A stretch of 64,000 nucleotides of DNA. It comes from Yoonia sp034652275. Its GTDB lineage: Bacteria; Pseudomonadota; Alphaproteobacteria; Rhodobacterales; Rhodobacteraceae. The stretch is from the NCBI RefSeq assembly GCF_034652275.1, contig NZ_JAXIWG010000001.1, positions 496,001 through 560,000 of the forward strand, read 5' to 3'. The position numbers were made by a program, and so were the translations under genes. The notes under the pieces are model-generated. The model did no database searches. It was given only the letters and a program-made list of their open reading frames with translations, and was not told the origin of the DNA. This document shows positions 27,932 through 37,071 of the stretch, piece after piece; the first letter of the stretch is position 1, and each line of letters opens with the position of its first letter.

Positions 27932-29379
27932 CAGCCGACCCGGTAGTTCGGGCTTTCGCGGGTAATCTGCACGTCATGGACATGGCTTTCCTTCAGCCCT
28001 GCCCCCGTGATCCGCACGAAAGTGCAGTTCTTGCGCATTTCCTCGACAGTGGCGCAGCCGGTATAACCCATCGCGGCACGCAAGCCGCCCACCAGCTGAT
28101 GCACGACGGCATGGGCCGAGCCTTTGTAGGGCACCTGACCCTCGATGCCTTCGGGAACCAGCTTGTCGCTGGCGGCCTCTTTCTGGAAATAGCGGTCAGC
28201 CGATCCGCTGGCCATCGCGCCAAGGCTACCCATCCCGCGATAGGCCTTGAACGACCGCCCTTGGTACAAGATCACTTCGCCCGGGCTTTCGTCGGTGCCT
28301 GCGATCATCGAGCCGACCATGGCGCAGGATGCGCCTGCCGCAATCGCCTTAGCGAAATCGCCCGAAAACTTGATGCCGCCATCGGCGATCACCGGCACGT
28401 CGCCTGCGGCCTGCGCGCAATCCATGATCGCGGTCAGTTGCGGCACGCCGACACCTGCGACCATGCGCGTGGTGCAGATGGACCCCGGCCCAATACCGAC
28501 CTTGACCGCATCGGCCCCCACGCCGATCAGCGCGCGTGCCGCCTCGCCTGTGGCGATGTTGCCCGCGACGATCTGGACCTCGTTCGACAGGGCCTTGACC
28601 CGTTCGACCGCCCGCGCCACCCCTTCGGAATGGCCATGCGCGGTATCGATCACGATCATATCGACGCCTGCATCGATCAGCGCCTGCGAACGCTCGAACC
28701 CCGCATCGCCCACGCCGGACGCAGCGGCAACCCGCAAGCGCCCCAGCGCGTCCTTGCAGGCCATCGGGTTCAGCACGGCCTGTTCGCTGTCTTTCAGCGT
28801 CAGAAGGCCGGTCAGCTTGCCTTCGCCATCGGTGATCAGCAGCTTTTCGATACGACGGGCCTGCATCAGGGACCGCGCCTCGTCGAGATCAGCGGGTTCC
28901 CGCAGGATCGCCAGATTGTCGGCGGTCATCATCACGCTGACGGGGGTCTTGTCGTCCTGCGCGAAACGCATGTCGCGGTTTGTCACGATGCCCACGACAC
29001 GTCCATCGGGCCCGACGACGGGAAATCCGGTGATCCGGTAGCGGTCCATCAGGTCCTTGGCATCGGCCAGCGTCTGGTCGGGGCGCAGGGTAATCGGGTT
29101 ATAGACGGTGCCCGAGACAAAGCGTTTCACGCGCCGGATTTCATCGGCCTGCTGCGCGATGTTGAGGTTCTTGTGCACGACCCCGATGCCGCCCGCCTGT
29201 GCCATGGCGATCGCCATGCGCGCCTCGGTCACGGTGTCCATGGCGCTCGATAACAGGGGGATGTTCATGGCGATGGATTTGGTGACGCGGGTGCGTGTAT
29301 CCGCCGTTGATGGCAGCACGCTCGAGGCCGCAGGGACCAACAACACGTCATCAAATGTCAGGGCTTCACGAATCTCCAT
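27931..29379 (-). CDS. guaB: IMP dehydrogenase
   Basis: The start at ATG 29379 (MEIREALTFDDVLLVPAAS) is the conserved beginning of the family and has GGAG eight bases before it; the open frame runs further upstream only by chance. The 482-residue enzyme oxidises IMP to XMP, the committed step to GMP. It has a catalytic barrel split by a CBS pair (about residues 90-205). The active-site loop is GPGSICTTRMVAGVG with the catalytic Cys, and the flap carries YRGMGSLGAM. It is first in an operon with the RNA methyltransferase gene. Confidence 0.98.
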   Translation of the reverse strand: MEIREALTFDDVLLVPAASSVLPSTADTRTRVTKSIAMNIPLLSSAMDTVTEARMAIAMAQAGGIGVVHKNLNIAQQADEIRRVKRFVSGTVYNPITLRPDQTLADAKDLMDRYRITGFPVVGPDGRVVGIVTNRDMRFAQDDKTPVSVMMTADNLAILREPADLDEARSLMQARRIEKLLITDGEGKLTGLLTLKDSEQAVLNPMACKDALGRLRVAAASGVGDAGFERSQALIDAGVDMIVIDTAHGHSEGVARAVERVKALSNEVQIVAGNIATGEAARALIGVGADAVKVGIGPGSICTTRMVAGVGVPQLTAIMDCAQAAGDVPVIADGGIKFSGDFAKAIAAGASCAMVGSMIAGTDESPGEVILYQGRSFKAYRGMGSLGAMASGSADRYFQKEAASDKLVPEGIEGQVPYKGSAHAVVHQLVGGLRAAMGYTGCATVEEMRKNCTFVRITGAGLKESHVHDVQITRESPNYRVG

Positions 29380-29490
29380 CAACCTGTCTCCGTTCGAGGG
29401 CTGTTGGCGCGTCCCTATCGCATGGATAGGCCACAGCCGAAAGGTCAAATCACCGCTTGAAGCGGCAAAGACGCCCGCGCATGGTGCGGC

Positions 29491-30177
29491 ATGGCGAAGA
29501 ACGACCCCTCCGACAGCATCAGCCCGCGCAACCGCCTTGTCTGGTTCGGGATCAGGTTCGCGCTGGTGCTGGTCTGCGTGGCGTTGGCCGCATTGGGGTT
29601 CGACTGGCTGAAGGCGCAGATCGCGCTTTTGGAAAGCGACGCCTCTGCACGGGCGATGACGGGGTTGATCGTGGCGGTGCTGGTTGTTTACGCCGTGCTT
29701 CTCGCGATCCCTTTTGTGCCGGGGGTGGAAATCGGCGTGGCGCTGTTGATTGTTCAAGGGGCAGCGGCCGCCCCTTTTGTCTATGGCGCAACGGTCGGCG
29801 GGCTGACGCTTGCGTTCATCGTGGGGCAAACGGTGTCGCTGCTCTGGCTGATCCGCCAGTTGCAGGACCTGCGTCTGCGCCGGATCGCGGGCTGGCTGGA
29901 ACGGATAGACGCTGTGCCGCGCAACGACAGATTGACCGCGATGCAGGCCAAACTGCCGCGCTGGCTGGTGCCGTTGGTGGTGAAATACCGCTATGCGACC
30001 CTTGCCATCGCGATCAACACGCCGGGCAATATCGCGGTGGGCGGTGGCGGGGGGATCATGCTGGTCGCGGGGCTGAGCCGGCTCTTCAGCACGCCCGCCA
30101 CACTCTTGGTCATTGCCCTTGCGACGGCGCCGGTACCTTTGGCAGTCTGGCTGTGGGGGACGGATATGCTGCGGTAG
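29491..30177 (+). CDS. Multi-pass inner-membrane protein, possibly VTT-like
   Basis: A 228-residue protein with about five or six hydrophobic segments. A loop AIPFVPGVEIGVALLIVQG and a later NTPGNIAVGGGGGIMLVAGL have proline/glycine re-entrant character. This is loosely like the SNARE-associated/TVP38 (VTT) fold, but I do not recognise a diagnostic signature. It is divergent from guaB and upstream of the corrinoid reactivase gene with 118 bases between. No function is inferred. Confidence 0.6.
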   Translation: MAKNDPSDSISPRNRLVWFGIRFALVLVCVALAALGFDWLKAQIALLESDASARAMTGLIVAVLVVYAVLLAIPFVPGVEIGVALLIVQGAAAAPFVYGATVGGLTLAFIVGQTVSLLWLIRQLQDLRLRRIAGWLERIDAVPRNDRLTAMQAKLPRWLVPLVVKYRYATLAIAINTPGNIAVGGGGGIMLVAGLSRLFSTPATLLVIALATAPVPLAVWLWGTDMLR

Positions 30178-30295
30178 TGTCGGGGATCACCCCGCCACCA
30201 TGACATGCCGCTCTTATCATACGGATTGACGGATACCGCCCTTCCCTGTGCTGCGGCGCGCGATATGTAGGGGCGAGGCAATAAAGGCACCCCCG

Positions 30296-32326
30296 ATGAC
30301 CACCGACCCTCTTGTGATTTTCACTCCCTCCGGCAAACGGGGGCATTTCCCTGTCGGCACGCCCGTGCTGACGGCGGCACGGCAGTTGGGGGTGGACCTT
30401 GATTCCGTCTGCGGCGGGCGCGGCATCTGTTCGAAATGCCAGATCACGCCGTCCTATGGCGAATTTTCCAAGCACGGCGTCACCGTCGCCCCCGACGCTT
30501 TGTCCGACTGGAACAGCGTCGAGGAACGCTATGACAGCATCCGTGGCCTGAAACAGGGCCGACGCCTTGGGTGTCAGGCGACGATCCAGCGCGATGTCGT
30601 CATCGACGTACCTGCCGAAAGTCAGGTGCATAAACAGGTCGTGCGCAAACGGGCCGAAGTGCGCGAGATCACGATGAACCCGTCCACGCGGCTTTATTAT
30701 GTCGAGGTCGAAGAACCCGACATGCACGACCCCTCGGGCGATCTGGAACGGCTGGTGATTGCACTGCGCCGCGACTGGGACCTGCCCGCGCTCGAGGCTG
30801 ACTTGGGCGTGCTGCGGACCATGCAAAAGGCGCTGCGCAAAGGCGAATGGAAAGTCACCGTCGCGGTGCATCTGGGCGATGCGGTGTTTTCGCCGCGCAT
30901 CATCGCGATCTGGCCGGGGTTCTATGAAGGCACGATCTATGGCCTTGCCGTCGATCTGGGGTCCACCACCATTGCCGCACATCTGTGCGATCTGCGCTCG
31001 GGCGAGGTTGTGGCCTCATCCGGCATTATGAACCCCCAGATCCGCTTTGGCGAGGATCTGATGAGCCGTGTCAGTTACGGCATGATGAACCCAACGGGGT
31101 CGGAGGAAATGACCCGCGCCGTGCGCGAAGGCATGAACGCGCTGTTCGTGCAGATCGCGTCAGAGGCGCAGATTGACCGCGATCTGATCGTCGATGCGGT
31201 CTTTGTCTGCAATCCGGTCATGCACCACCTGTTTCTGGGCATCGACGCCTATGAACTGGGGCAAGCGCCTTTTGCGCTGGCCACGTCGGATGCTTTGTCG
31301 CTGCGCGCGCTGGAGCTGGATTTGAACCTGCATCCGGCGGCGCGGGTCTATATCCTGCCCTGCATCGCGGGCCATGTCGGCGCGGATGCGGCAGCGGTCG
31401 CCCTATCCGAAGCCCCCGACAAATCCGAGGACCTTGTGCTGATCGTCGATGTCGGGACCAATGCGGAAATCCTGCTCGGCAACCGCGAAAAGGTGCTGGC
31501 CTGTTCATCCCCCACAGGCCCCGCGTTTGAAGGCGCGCAGATCAGTTCGGGCCAGCGTGCCGCCCCCGGTGCCATCGAGCATGTGGAAATCGACCTTGTC
31601 ACCAAACTGCCCCGCTTCAAGGTGATCGGCAGCGATATCTGGTCGGACGAGGACGGTTTCGCCGAGGCCATCGCCCAGACCGGCGTGACCGGCATCTGCG
31701 GGTCCGGCATCATCGAGGTGATCGCCGAAATGCGCATGACTGGCATCGTCGACGGGCCGGGGCTGATCGGGTCAGCCGACCAGACCGGATCACCCAATTG
31801 CTTTGCCGACGGGCGCACGAATTCCTATCTGCTCTATGACGGCACGGCGGCAGGTGGCCCGCTGATCACGGTGACCAACACCGACGTGCGGCAAATCCAG
31901 ATGGCCAAGGCCGCCCTCTATTCCGGCGCACGGCTGCTGATGGACAAATTCGGCGTGGACAAGGTGGACCGCGTGGTGCTGGCGGGGGCTTTCGGCGCGC
32001 ATATCAGCCCCAAACATGCGATGGTGCTGGGGATGATCCCGGATGCGCCTTTGGACAAGGTCACCAGCGCGGGCAATGCCGCGGGCACGGGCGCGCGGAT
32101 CGCGCTCTTGAACACCGACGCGCGACGCGAGATCGAAAGCATCGTGCGCCAGATCCATAAGATCGAGACCGCGATCGAGCCGCGCTTTCAGGAACATTTC
32201 GTCAATGCCTCGGCCATCCCGAACGCGGTCGAACCTTTCCCGATCCTCAATTCCATCGTCACGATCCCGCAGATCAACCACAACCAAAGCGGCGACCGCG
32301 GCCCGCGCAGACGCGGCCGACGGTGA
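30296..32326 (+). CDS. Corrinoid-reactivating 2Fe-2S/ASKHA protein (RamA/RACE-like, DUF4445)
   Basis: The start at 30296 (MTTDPLVIFTPSGKRG) follows the family; an in-frame start 48 bases earlier adds unrelated residues. The 676-residue protein has an N-terminal ferredoxin-type domain with Cys39, Cys45 and Cys48 (CGGRGICSKC) and a fourth Cys near residue 98 (LGCQA). A linker and a long ASKHA ATPase-like domain follow, with AVDLGSTTIAAHL, LIVDVGTNAEILLG and VVLAGAFGAHISP. Such proteins use ATP to reduce inactive Co(II) corrinoids. In roseobacters one is needed for the split methionine synthase, so this is the likely partner of the 12227-13291 methyltransferase. Confidence 0.9.
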   Translation: MTTDPLVIFTPSGKRGHFPVGTPVLTAARQLGVDLDSVCGGRGICSKCQITPSYGEFSKHGVTVAPDALSDWNSVEERYDSIRGLKQGRRLGCQATIQRDVVIDVPAESQVHKQVVRKRAEVREITMNPSTRLYYVEVEEPDMHDPSGDLERLVIALRRDWDLPALEADLGVLRTMQKALRKGEWKVTVAVHLGDAVFSPRIIAIWPGFYEGTIYGLAVDLGSTTIAAHLCDLRSGEVVASSGIMNPQIRFGEDLMSRVSYGMMNPTGSEEMTRAVREGMNALFVQIASEAQIDRDLIVDAVFVCNPVMHHLFLGIDAYELGQAPFALATSDALSLRALELDLNLHPAARVYILPCIAGHVGADAAAVALSEAPDKSEDLVLIVDVGTNAEILLGNREKVLACSSPTGPAFEGAQISSGQRAAPGAIEHVEIDLVTKLPRFKVIGSDIWSDEDGFAEAIAQTGVTGICGSGIIEVIAEMRMTGIVDGPGLIGSADQTGSPNCFADGRTNSYLLYDGTAAGGPLITVTNTDVRQIQMAKAALYSGARLLMDKFGVDKVDRVVLAGAFGAHISPKHAMVLGMIPDAPLDKVTSAGNAAGTGARIALLNTDARREIESIVRQIHKIETAIEPRFQEHFVNASAIPNAVEPFPILNSIVTIPQINHNQSGDRGPRRRGRR

Positions 32327-32372
32327 TTGGCGCTTGACGGCGGCGGGCGGCGCAATTACCTGATTGCAGCGC

Positions 32373-32446
32373 GCGGGTGTAGCTCAATGGTAGAGCAGCA
32401 GCTTCCCAAGCTGAATACGAGGGTTCGATTCCCTTCACCCGCTCCA
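32373..32446 (+). tRNA. tRNA-Gly (anticodon CCC)
   Basis: The cloverleaf is complete: acceptor GCGGGTG / CACCCGC, D arm GCTC-AATGGTA-GAGC, anticodon arm GCAGC-TTCCCAA-GCTG(A) with CCC at positions 34-36, T arm AGGGTTCGATTCCCT. The 3' CCA is encoded. It lies between the reactivase and RidA genes. Confidence 0.96.
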
Positions 32447-32475
32447 TTCCCCCTTCACTTACGAAAGAGGCCACC

Positions 32476-32826
32476 ATGCCCGAGATCACCCGTCACCATA
32501 CAAACGCCCGCATGAGCCAGCTCGTCATCCATAACGGGATCGCCTATCTTGCGGGGCAGGTCGGCACGCCGGGGGCGACTGTGTCCGAGCAGACGGCCGC
32601 TATTCTGGCGCAGATCGACAGCTTGCTGGCCGAGGCAGGCACGGACAAGACCAAGATCCTGACCGCGCAAATCTGGCTTTCGGACATCAGCACACAATTC
32701 GCCGCGATGAACGCCGTCTGGGATGCCTGGGTTGCCGAAGGCCATGCGCCCGCCCGCTGGACCGGCGAGGCGAAACTGGCCACGCAGGATTACGACGTGG
32801 AAATCATCGTCACTGCCGCGATCTGA
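32476..32826 (+). CDS. RidA-family protein (YjgF/YER057c/UK114)
   Basis: A 116-residue RidA-type protein. These trimeric enzymes hydrolyse reactive enamines and imines made by PLP enzymes, and some members act on other substrates. The start MPEITRHHTNARMSQLVIHNG and the segments YLAGQVGTPGATVSEQT and TAQIWLSDISTQFAAMNAVWDAW fit the family, but the usual Arg near residue 105 (CxR or RxE context) is not evident: the corresponding end reads APARWTGEAKLATQDYDVEI. It may be a Rid1-7 subgroup rather than the archetype. It follows the tRNA gene by 30 bases. Confidence 0.88.
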   Translation: MPEITRHHTNARMSQLVIHNGIAYLAGQVGTPGATVSEQTAAILAQIDSLLAEAGTDKTKILTAQIWLSDISTQFAAMNAVWDAWVAEGHAPARWTGEAKLATQDYDVEIIVTAAI

Positions 32827-32829
32827 CGC

Positions 32830-33285
32830 CTAGATCAGCCAGAAGGCACAAAGCCCCGCGATGCCGATGGGCAAGCTCATCGGCAGCACGCGCTTGTTCA
32901 GGATCACCCATTTGCTGCCCTCGGACGCAAAGCGTTTATGGACTTGCAGAATGATGAAGGTTCCCACGAACATCGTCACGATAAAAATCGCAAAAGTCGC
33001 CAGCGCCTTATCCGCCGGAATGAACAGCGCAAGGCCGGTCAACAGCTTGACCGCGCCCGCGCCAAAGCCGGCAAACGCGAAAAGCACCAGCCCGATCACG
33101 AAGACGATGGCCGCGCCGATCAGCCGACCGGCAAAGGCGGCAGGGTCAGGCGAGGTGACGATCAGCGCGATGAACAGCACAAATGGCACCATCGTCAGCC
33201 AGTTGGGCAAGCGCCCGTCGCGCATTTCGATCGCCATGGCGGCGATCAGGATCAGTGACATCAAAAACGGTGCATAGGCCGCCAT
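32830..33285 (-). CDS. Prepilin-peptidase (A24/CpaA)-like protein lacking both catalytic Asp
   Basis: A 151-residue protein with about five membrane helices and the layout of small TadV/CpaA prepilin peptidases. The first active-site region reads IEMRDGRLPNWLT, where the usual Asp before the LPN motif is replaced by Glu. The second reads GFGAGAVKLLTGLAL, where the GxGD Asp is Ala. On known chemistry of the family it should not cleave prepilins. No Tad or type IV pilus genes lie nearby. It may be a structural relic or have another membrane role. Convergent with ridA, 4 bases apart. Confidence 0.75.
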   Translation of the reverse strand: MAAYAPFLMSLILIAAMAIEMRDGRLPNWLTMVPFVLFIALIVTSPDPAAFAGRLIGAAIVFVIGLVLFAFAGFGAGAVKLLTGLALFIPADKALATFAIFIVTMFVGTFIILQVHKRFASEGSKWVILNKRVLPMSLPIGIAGLCAFWLI

Positions 33286-33313
33286 CTACAAAATTCCCAA
33301 AACAATCAGGCCC

Positions 33314-34915
33314 TCAGACCCCGTTACGCTGCAAGAACCCGACAAGTGCCGCGGTCGAGGCATCCTTGCCGTCCAGACCCGCGCGCCTTTCGACGACAGG
33401 TTGCAGCGCGGTCGCCAGTTCCTTGCCCAGTTCCACGCCCCATTGGTCGTAGGAATTGAGGCCCAAGACAACCCCTTCCACAAACACACGGTGTTCATAA
33501 AGCGCAATAATCTGCCCCAGCACAAAGGGCGTGAGCTGCGGATAGGCGATGGTGACCGAAGGCCGGTTGCCCGTGAACACACGGTGGCGCGCCTGCCGTT
33601 CCAATTCGTCGCCCGTGAACTTGTCCGCGATCTTGGCGCGCGCCTCGTCAAGACTGCGCCCGCGCATCAGCGCCTCGGACTGCGCAAGGCAGTTGGCGAC
33701 CAGCAACTGGTGCTGGTGGTGCAGGTCGTCCTCGTGCCCGCGCGCGGCGACAAGGAATTCGCAAGGCACGGTGCCGGTGCCCTGATGGATCAATTGATAG
33801 AAGGCGTGCTGCCCGTTCGTGCCGGGTTCACCCCAGACGACAGGGCCGCTCGCGACCGGCAGATCGGTGCCGTCCATCGCCACACCCTTGCCGTTGCTTT
33901 CCATCTCCAGCTGTTGAAGATAGGCGGGCAAGCGGCTGAGATTGTTGTCATAAGGCAGCACAGCGCGTGTGGGATAGCCGCAGATCTGGTTGTGCCAGAT
34001 GCCGACGACGGCCAGCAGCGCGGGCAGGTTTTCCTGCCAGTCCGCCGCGCGGAAATGCACGTCCATCGCCTGCGCGCCACGCAGGAAGGCGCGGAAGGCG
34101 TCCGGCCCGATGGCGATCATCAAGGACAGGCCAATCGGCCCCCAAAGCGAATAGCGCCCGCCGACCCAATCGGCGAAACCGAACACGCGGGATGGGTCGA
34201 TCCCGAAGGCGGCGGTTTTGTCGGCAGCAGTCGACAGGGCGGCGAATTGCGCGCCGGTGTCGCGGACCGAACCGGACATCCACGCCTGTGCGGTGCGCGC
34301 GTTGGTCATCGTCTCGATCGTGGTGAAAGTCTTGGAGGCCACGATCACCAGCGTTGTCGCAGGATCGCAGCGGCGCAGCACACCCGCGATATCGGCGGGG
34401 TCGACGTTGCTGACAAAATGGCAGCGCGGGCCGTCGTGGTAAGGCGACAGCGCCTTGACCGCCATCGCAGGCCCAAGGTCCGACCCGCCGATGCCGATAT
34501 TGACGACATCGGTGATCTTGCCACCCTGCCCCCGGTAGCTGCCGTCACGCACGGCGCGGGCGAAATCCTCCATCCGTGCGAGCGTCGCCAGCACATCGGG
34601 CATGACATCGGCCCCGTCGACCATGACCGGCCCGCCGTCAAGGTTGCGCAAAGCGGTATGCAGCACGGCGCGGCCTTCGGTTTCATTGATCGCGGTGCCT
34701 GTGAACATCGCGTCGCGCTTGGCGGCGACACCCGTCTGGTCGAGCAGGGCGAACAGCATGCCGCGTGCGGTCGCGTCGATATTGGTCTTGGCATAGTCCA
34801 GCACCATATCGCCCGCCGTGGCGCTGAAATCCGCGGCACGGGCGGTATCAAGCAGCGTCTCGAAACGCCGTTCAGCGGTGGCCGCGTGATGCGCGCGCAG
34901 GTTGTCCCAGACCAT
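33314..34915 (-). CDS. pgi: Glucose-6-phosphate isomerase
   Basis: A 533-residue Pgi interconverting glucose 6-phosphate and fructose 6-phosphate. Family segments include the sugar-phosphate loop VNIGIGGSDLGPAMAV, ASKTFTTIETM, FGFADWVGGRYSLWGPIGL, the catalytic-Glu region VWGEPGTNGQHAFYQLIHQGT and the Lys of SYDQWGVELGKELA. Its ATG begins right after the pgl TAG. It is last in the zwf-pgl-pgi operon and lets fructose 6-phosphate re-enter the Entner-Doudoroff route. Confidence 0.97.
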   Translation of the reverse strand: MVWDNLRAHHAATAERRFETLLDTARAADFSATAGDMVLDYAKTNIDATARGMLFALLDQTGVAAKRDAMFTGTAINETEGRAVLHTALRNLDGGPVMVDGADVMPDVLATLARMEDFARAVRDGSYRGQGGKITDVVNIGIGGSDLGPAMAVKALSPYHDGPRCHFVSNVDPADIAGVLRRCDPATTLVIVASKTFTTIETMTNARTAQAWMSGSVRDTGAQFAALSTAADKTAAFGIDPSRVFGFADWVGGRYSLWGPIGLSLMIAIGPDAFRAFLRGAQAMDVHFRAADWQENLPALLAVVGIWHNQICGYPTRAVLPYDNNLSRLPAYLQQLEMESNGKGVAMDGTDLPVASGPVVWGEPGTNGQHAFYQLIHQGTGTVPCEFLVAARGHEDDLHHQHQLLVANCLAQSEALMRGRSLDEARAKIADKFTGDELERQARHRVFTGNRPSVTIAYPQLTPFVLGQIIALYEHRVFVEGVVLGLNSYDQWGVELGKELATALQPVVERRAGLDGKDASTAALVGFLQRNGV

Positions 34916-35587
34916 CTATGCCTCCGCCCAATGCACGGTCGTATCCTTCAGCACGGCAGCGACAGGCGCTTCATGCGGGTCAAGCCCCTGCGCCTTGTCA
35001 AGCGCGGCGCGCTTTTCCGCGCCCACGATCACGATATGGCGGCGCATGGCGGCATTCAGCACCTTGGCCGACAGGGTGATGCGCGGCTCTGGCGCGCCGG
35101 GTGCGCGCATGGCGACAAGAGGGGCGTCGCCCGTCAGCGCCAGTTCCAGCTGGTCGGCACCCGGAAACAGCGATGCGGTATGCATATCCGCGCCCATGCC
35201 CAAAAGGACGACCGACAGCGGCAGGGCGGCGGCCAGACCAGCGGTCAGCTCGGCCAGCTTGTCCTCTGGCGCGGGGGCATCGGCGTAAAGCGGGATCAGC
35301 TGCGCCGGCGCGGCACGGCTGATCAGCAGGCGACGGCGGAGCAGCGCGGTATTGGACCGGTCCGAGCTTTCGGAGACCCAGCGTTCGTCGGTCAGCATCA
35401 CATCGACGCGCGCCCAATCCAGATCGACAGCGCACAACGTGTCAAAGATCGGACCCGGCGTGGTCCCCCCCGGCACGGCCAAGGACGCGCGGTCCTGCGT
35501 CAACAGCGCCTGTTTCAGCTCGCTGGCGATGATGTCGGCCAGCCGCATCATCATCATCTCGGCATCGGGATATTCGATCAGTCCCAT
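34916..35587 (-). CDS. pgl: 6-phosphogluconolactonase
   Basis: A 223-residue DevB/Pgl-type lactonase hydrolysing 6-phosphogluconolactone to 6-phosphogluconate. It shows the N-terminal VPGGTTPGPIFDTL loop, VMLTDERWVSESSDRSN and LLGMGADMHTASLFPGA. The last reads GMGADMHTAS where GMGxDGHTAS is common, so one glycine is replaced. It lies four bases after zwf and directly abuts pgi, so the three steps around glucose 6-phosphate are translated from one message. Confidence 0.94.
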   Translation of the reverse strand: MGLIEYPDAEMMMMRLADIIASELKQALLTQDRASLAVPGGTTPGPIFDTLCAVDLDWARVDVMLTDERWVSESSDRSNTALLRRRLLISRAAPAQLIPLYADAPAPEDKLAELTAGLAAALPLSVVLLGMGADMHTASLFPGADQLELALTGDAPLVAMRAPGAPEPRITLSAKVLNAAMRRHIVIVGAEKRAALDKAQGLDPHEAPVAAVLKDTTVHWAEA

Positions 35588-35591
35588 CAGT

Positions 35592-37046
35592 CTAGCCTTT
35601 GACTTCGCGCCATTTCCGCCCGTCGCGGTGCAACAGCATCATCGCATCCTCGGGCCCTGTGGACCCCGCGTCATAGAGTTTCGGCACGTCGTTGCGTGCC
35701 TCCCAGCCCTGGATGATCGGGTCAGTCCAGGCCCATGCCGCCTCGACCTCGTCGCCACGCATGAAAAGCGTCTGGTTGCCACGGATCACATCCATGATCA
35801 GCCGTTCATAAGCATCCGTCACCTCGCCCGCGTCAGCGCCCAAGGCATCGGCAAAGGTCATGTCCAAGGGCACGTCAATCAAACGCATGCCCCCCGGTCC
35901 GGGTTCCTTGATTGTCACCTGCAAATCCATGCCTTCGTTGGGTTGCAGGCGGATCGACAGGATGTTGCGGTGGCGCGCGGTATCGCCTTCGAAGATCGTG
36001 TGGCCAAGGTCCTTGAACACGACGGTAATTTCCGACGACCGCGCCTTCATCCGTTTGCCGGTGCGCAGGTAGAACGGCACGCCCGCCCAGCGCCAGTTGG
36101 CGATATGGCATTTCAGCGCGACAAAGCTTTCGGTAAAGCTGCGCGGATTTTCGGCATCCTCGCGATAGCTGGGGCCATCGGGGCCGGCGTCATACTGGCC
36201 ACGCACGATGTGATGCGGCGCAACGGGTTGCAAGGCACGGATGACCTTGAGCTTTTCGTCGCGCACCTCGTCCGCGCCAAACCGGCTGGGCGGTTCCATC
36301 GCGATCAGGCACAACAGCTGCATCAGGTGGTTCTGCACCATATCGCGCATCGCACCCGATTTGTCGTAATAAGACCCCCGCCCCGCGACACTGACGGTTT
36401 CGGCCACGGTGATCTGGATGTGGTCGACGTAGTGGTTGTTCCAGAGCGGCTCGAACAGCACATTGCCAAACCGCACGGCCATCAGGTTCTGGACGGTTTC
36501 CTTGCCCAGATAATGGTCAATCCGGTAAATCTGCTGTTCGTTGAAATGGGTGGACAGAACCGCATTCAACGCGCGCGCCGTGTCCAGATCACGGCCAAAG
36601 GGTTTTTCCACGACGATCCGGCTGTCGGAGGACGCGATCTTGTGGTGGTGCAGGCGTTCGGCCAGATCGCCAAACAGCGAGGGTGCAACCGAAAAATAGA
36701 AGGCCTGCACCACGTCCGAGCGGACCTTTTGCGCCAGTTCCGGCCAGCCGCCCTCGCCCTTGGCGTCGATGGCGACATAGTCGAGCGTCGCAAGAAAGGC
36801 ATTCAGGCTATCGCTGTCCTTGGCCTCTTCGCCGCCGAATTCGGCAATCGCCTCGGCGATCATCGCGCGGTAGCCGCCTGCGTCCATCTCGGACCGCGCC
36901 GCCCCGATGATGCGCGATCCGTCAGGCGTCTGGCCGGACCGGAACCGGCGGAACAGCCCCGGCAGGATCTTGCGACGGGCCAAATCACCCGTCCCGCCGA
37001 AGATCACCAGATCGAAGGTTTCAACAGGAATGACGCGAGAAACCAT
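35592..37046 (-). CDS. zwf: Glucose-6-phosphate 1-dehydrogenase
   Basis: A 484-residue Zwf oxidising glucose 6-phosphate to the 6-phospholactone, the entry to the Entner-Doudoroff and oxidative pentose routes. The coenzyme loop is VIFGGTGDLARRKILPGL, the substrate motif is RIDHYLGKETVQNLMAVRFGN with the conserved Lys and His, and EKPFGRDLDTA is also present. It is first in zwf-pgl-pgi. A perfect 14-bp palindrome 26 bases before the ATG suggests repression by a LacI-family central-carbon regulator. Confidence 0.97.
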   Translation of the reverse strand: MVSRVIPVETFDLVIFGGTGDLARRKILPGLFRRFRSGQTPDGSRIIGAARSEMDAGGYRAMIAEAIAEFGGEEAKDSDSLNAFLATLDYVAIDAKGEGGWPELAQKVRSDVVQAFYFSVAPSLFGDLAERLHHHKIASSDSRIVVEKPFGRDLDTARALNAVLSTHFNEQQIYRIDHYLGKETVQNLMAVRFGNVLFEPLWNNHYVDHIQITVAETVSVAGRGSYYDKSGAMRDMVQNHLMQLLCLIAMEPPSRFGADEVRDEKLKVIRALQPVAPHHIVRGQYDAGPDGPSYREDAENPRSFTESFVALKCHIANWRWAGVPFYLRTGKRMKARSSEITVVFKDLGHTIFEGDTARHRNILSIRLQPNEGMDLQVTIKEPGPGGMRLIDVPLDMTFADALGADAGEVTDAYERLIMDVIRGNQTLFMRGDEVEAAWAWTDPIIQGWEARNDVPKLYDAGSTGPEDAMMLLHRDGRKWREVKG

Positions 37047-37071
37047 GACGTGCTCCGCTGTGCTGCAATTT

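Noticed and set aside
29380..29829. N-terminal extension of guaB by about 150 codons
   Set aside because: The extension overlaps the divergent membrane-protein gene and has no domain; IMP dehydrogenases begin at the MEIREALTFDDVLL position.
33401..35602. 733-codon open frame opposite pgi and pgl
   Set aside because: It spans the two well-supported genes on the other strand and encodes no recognisable domain.
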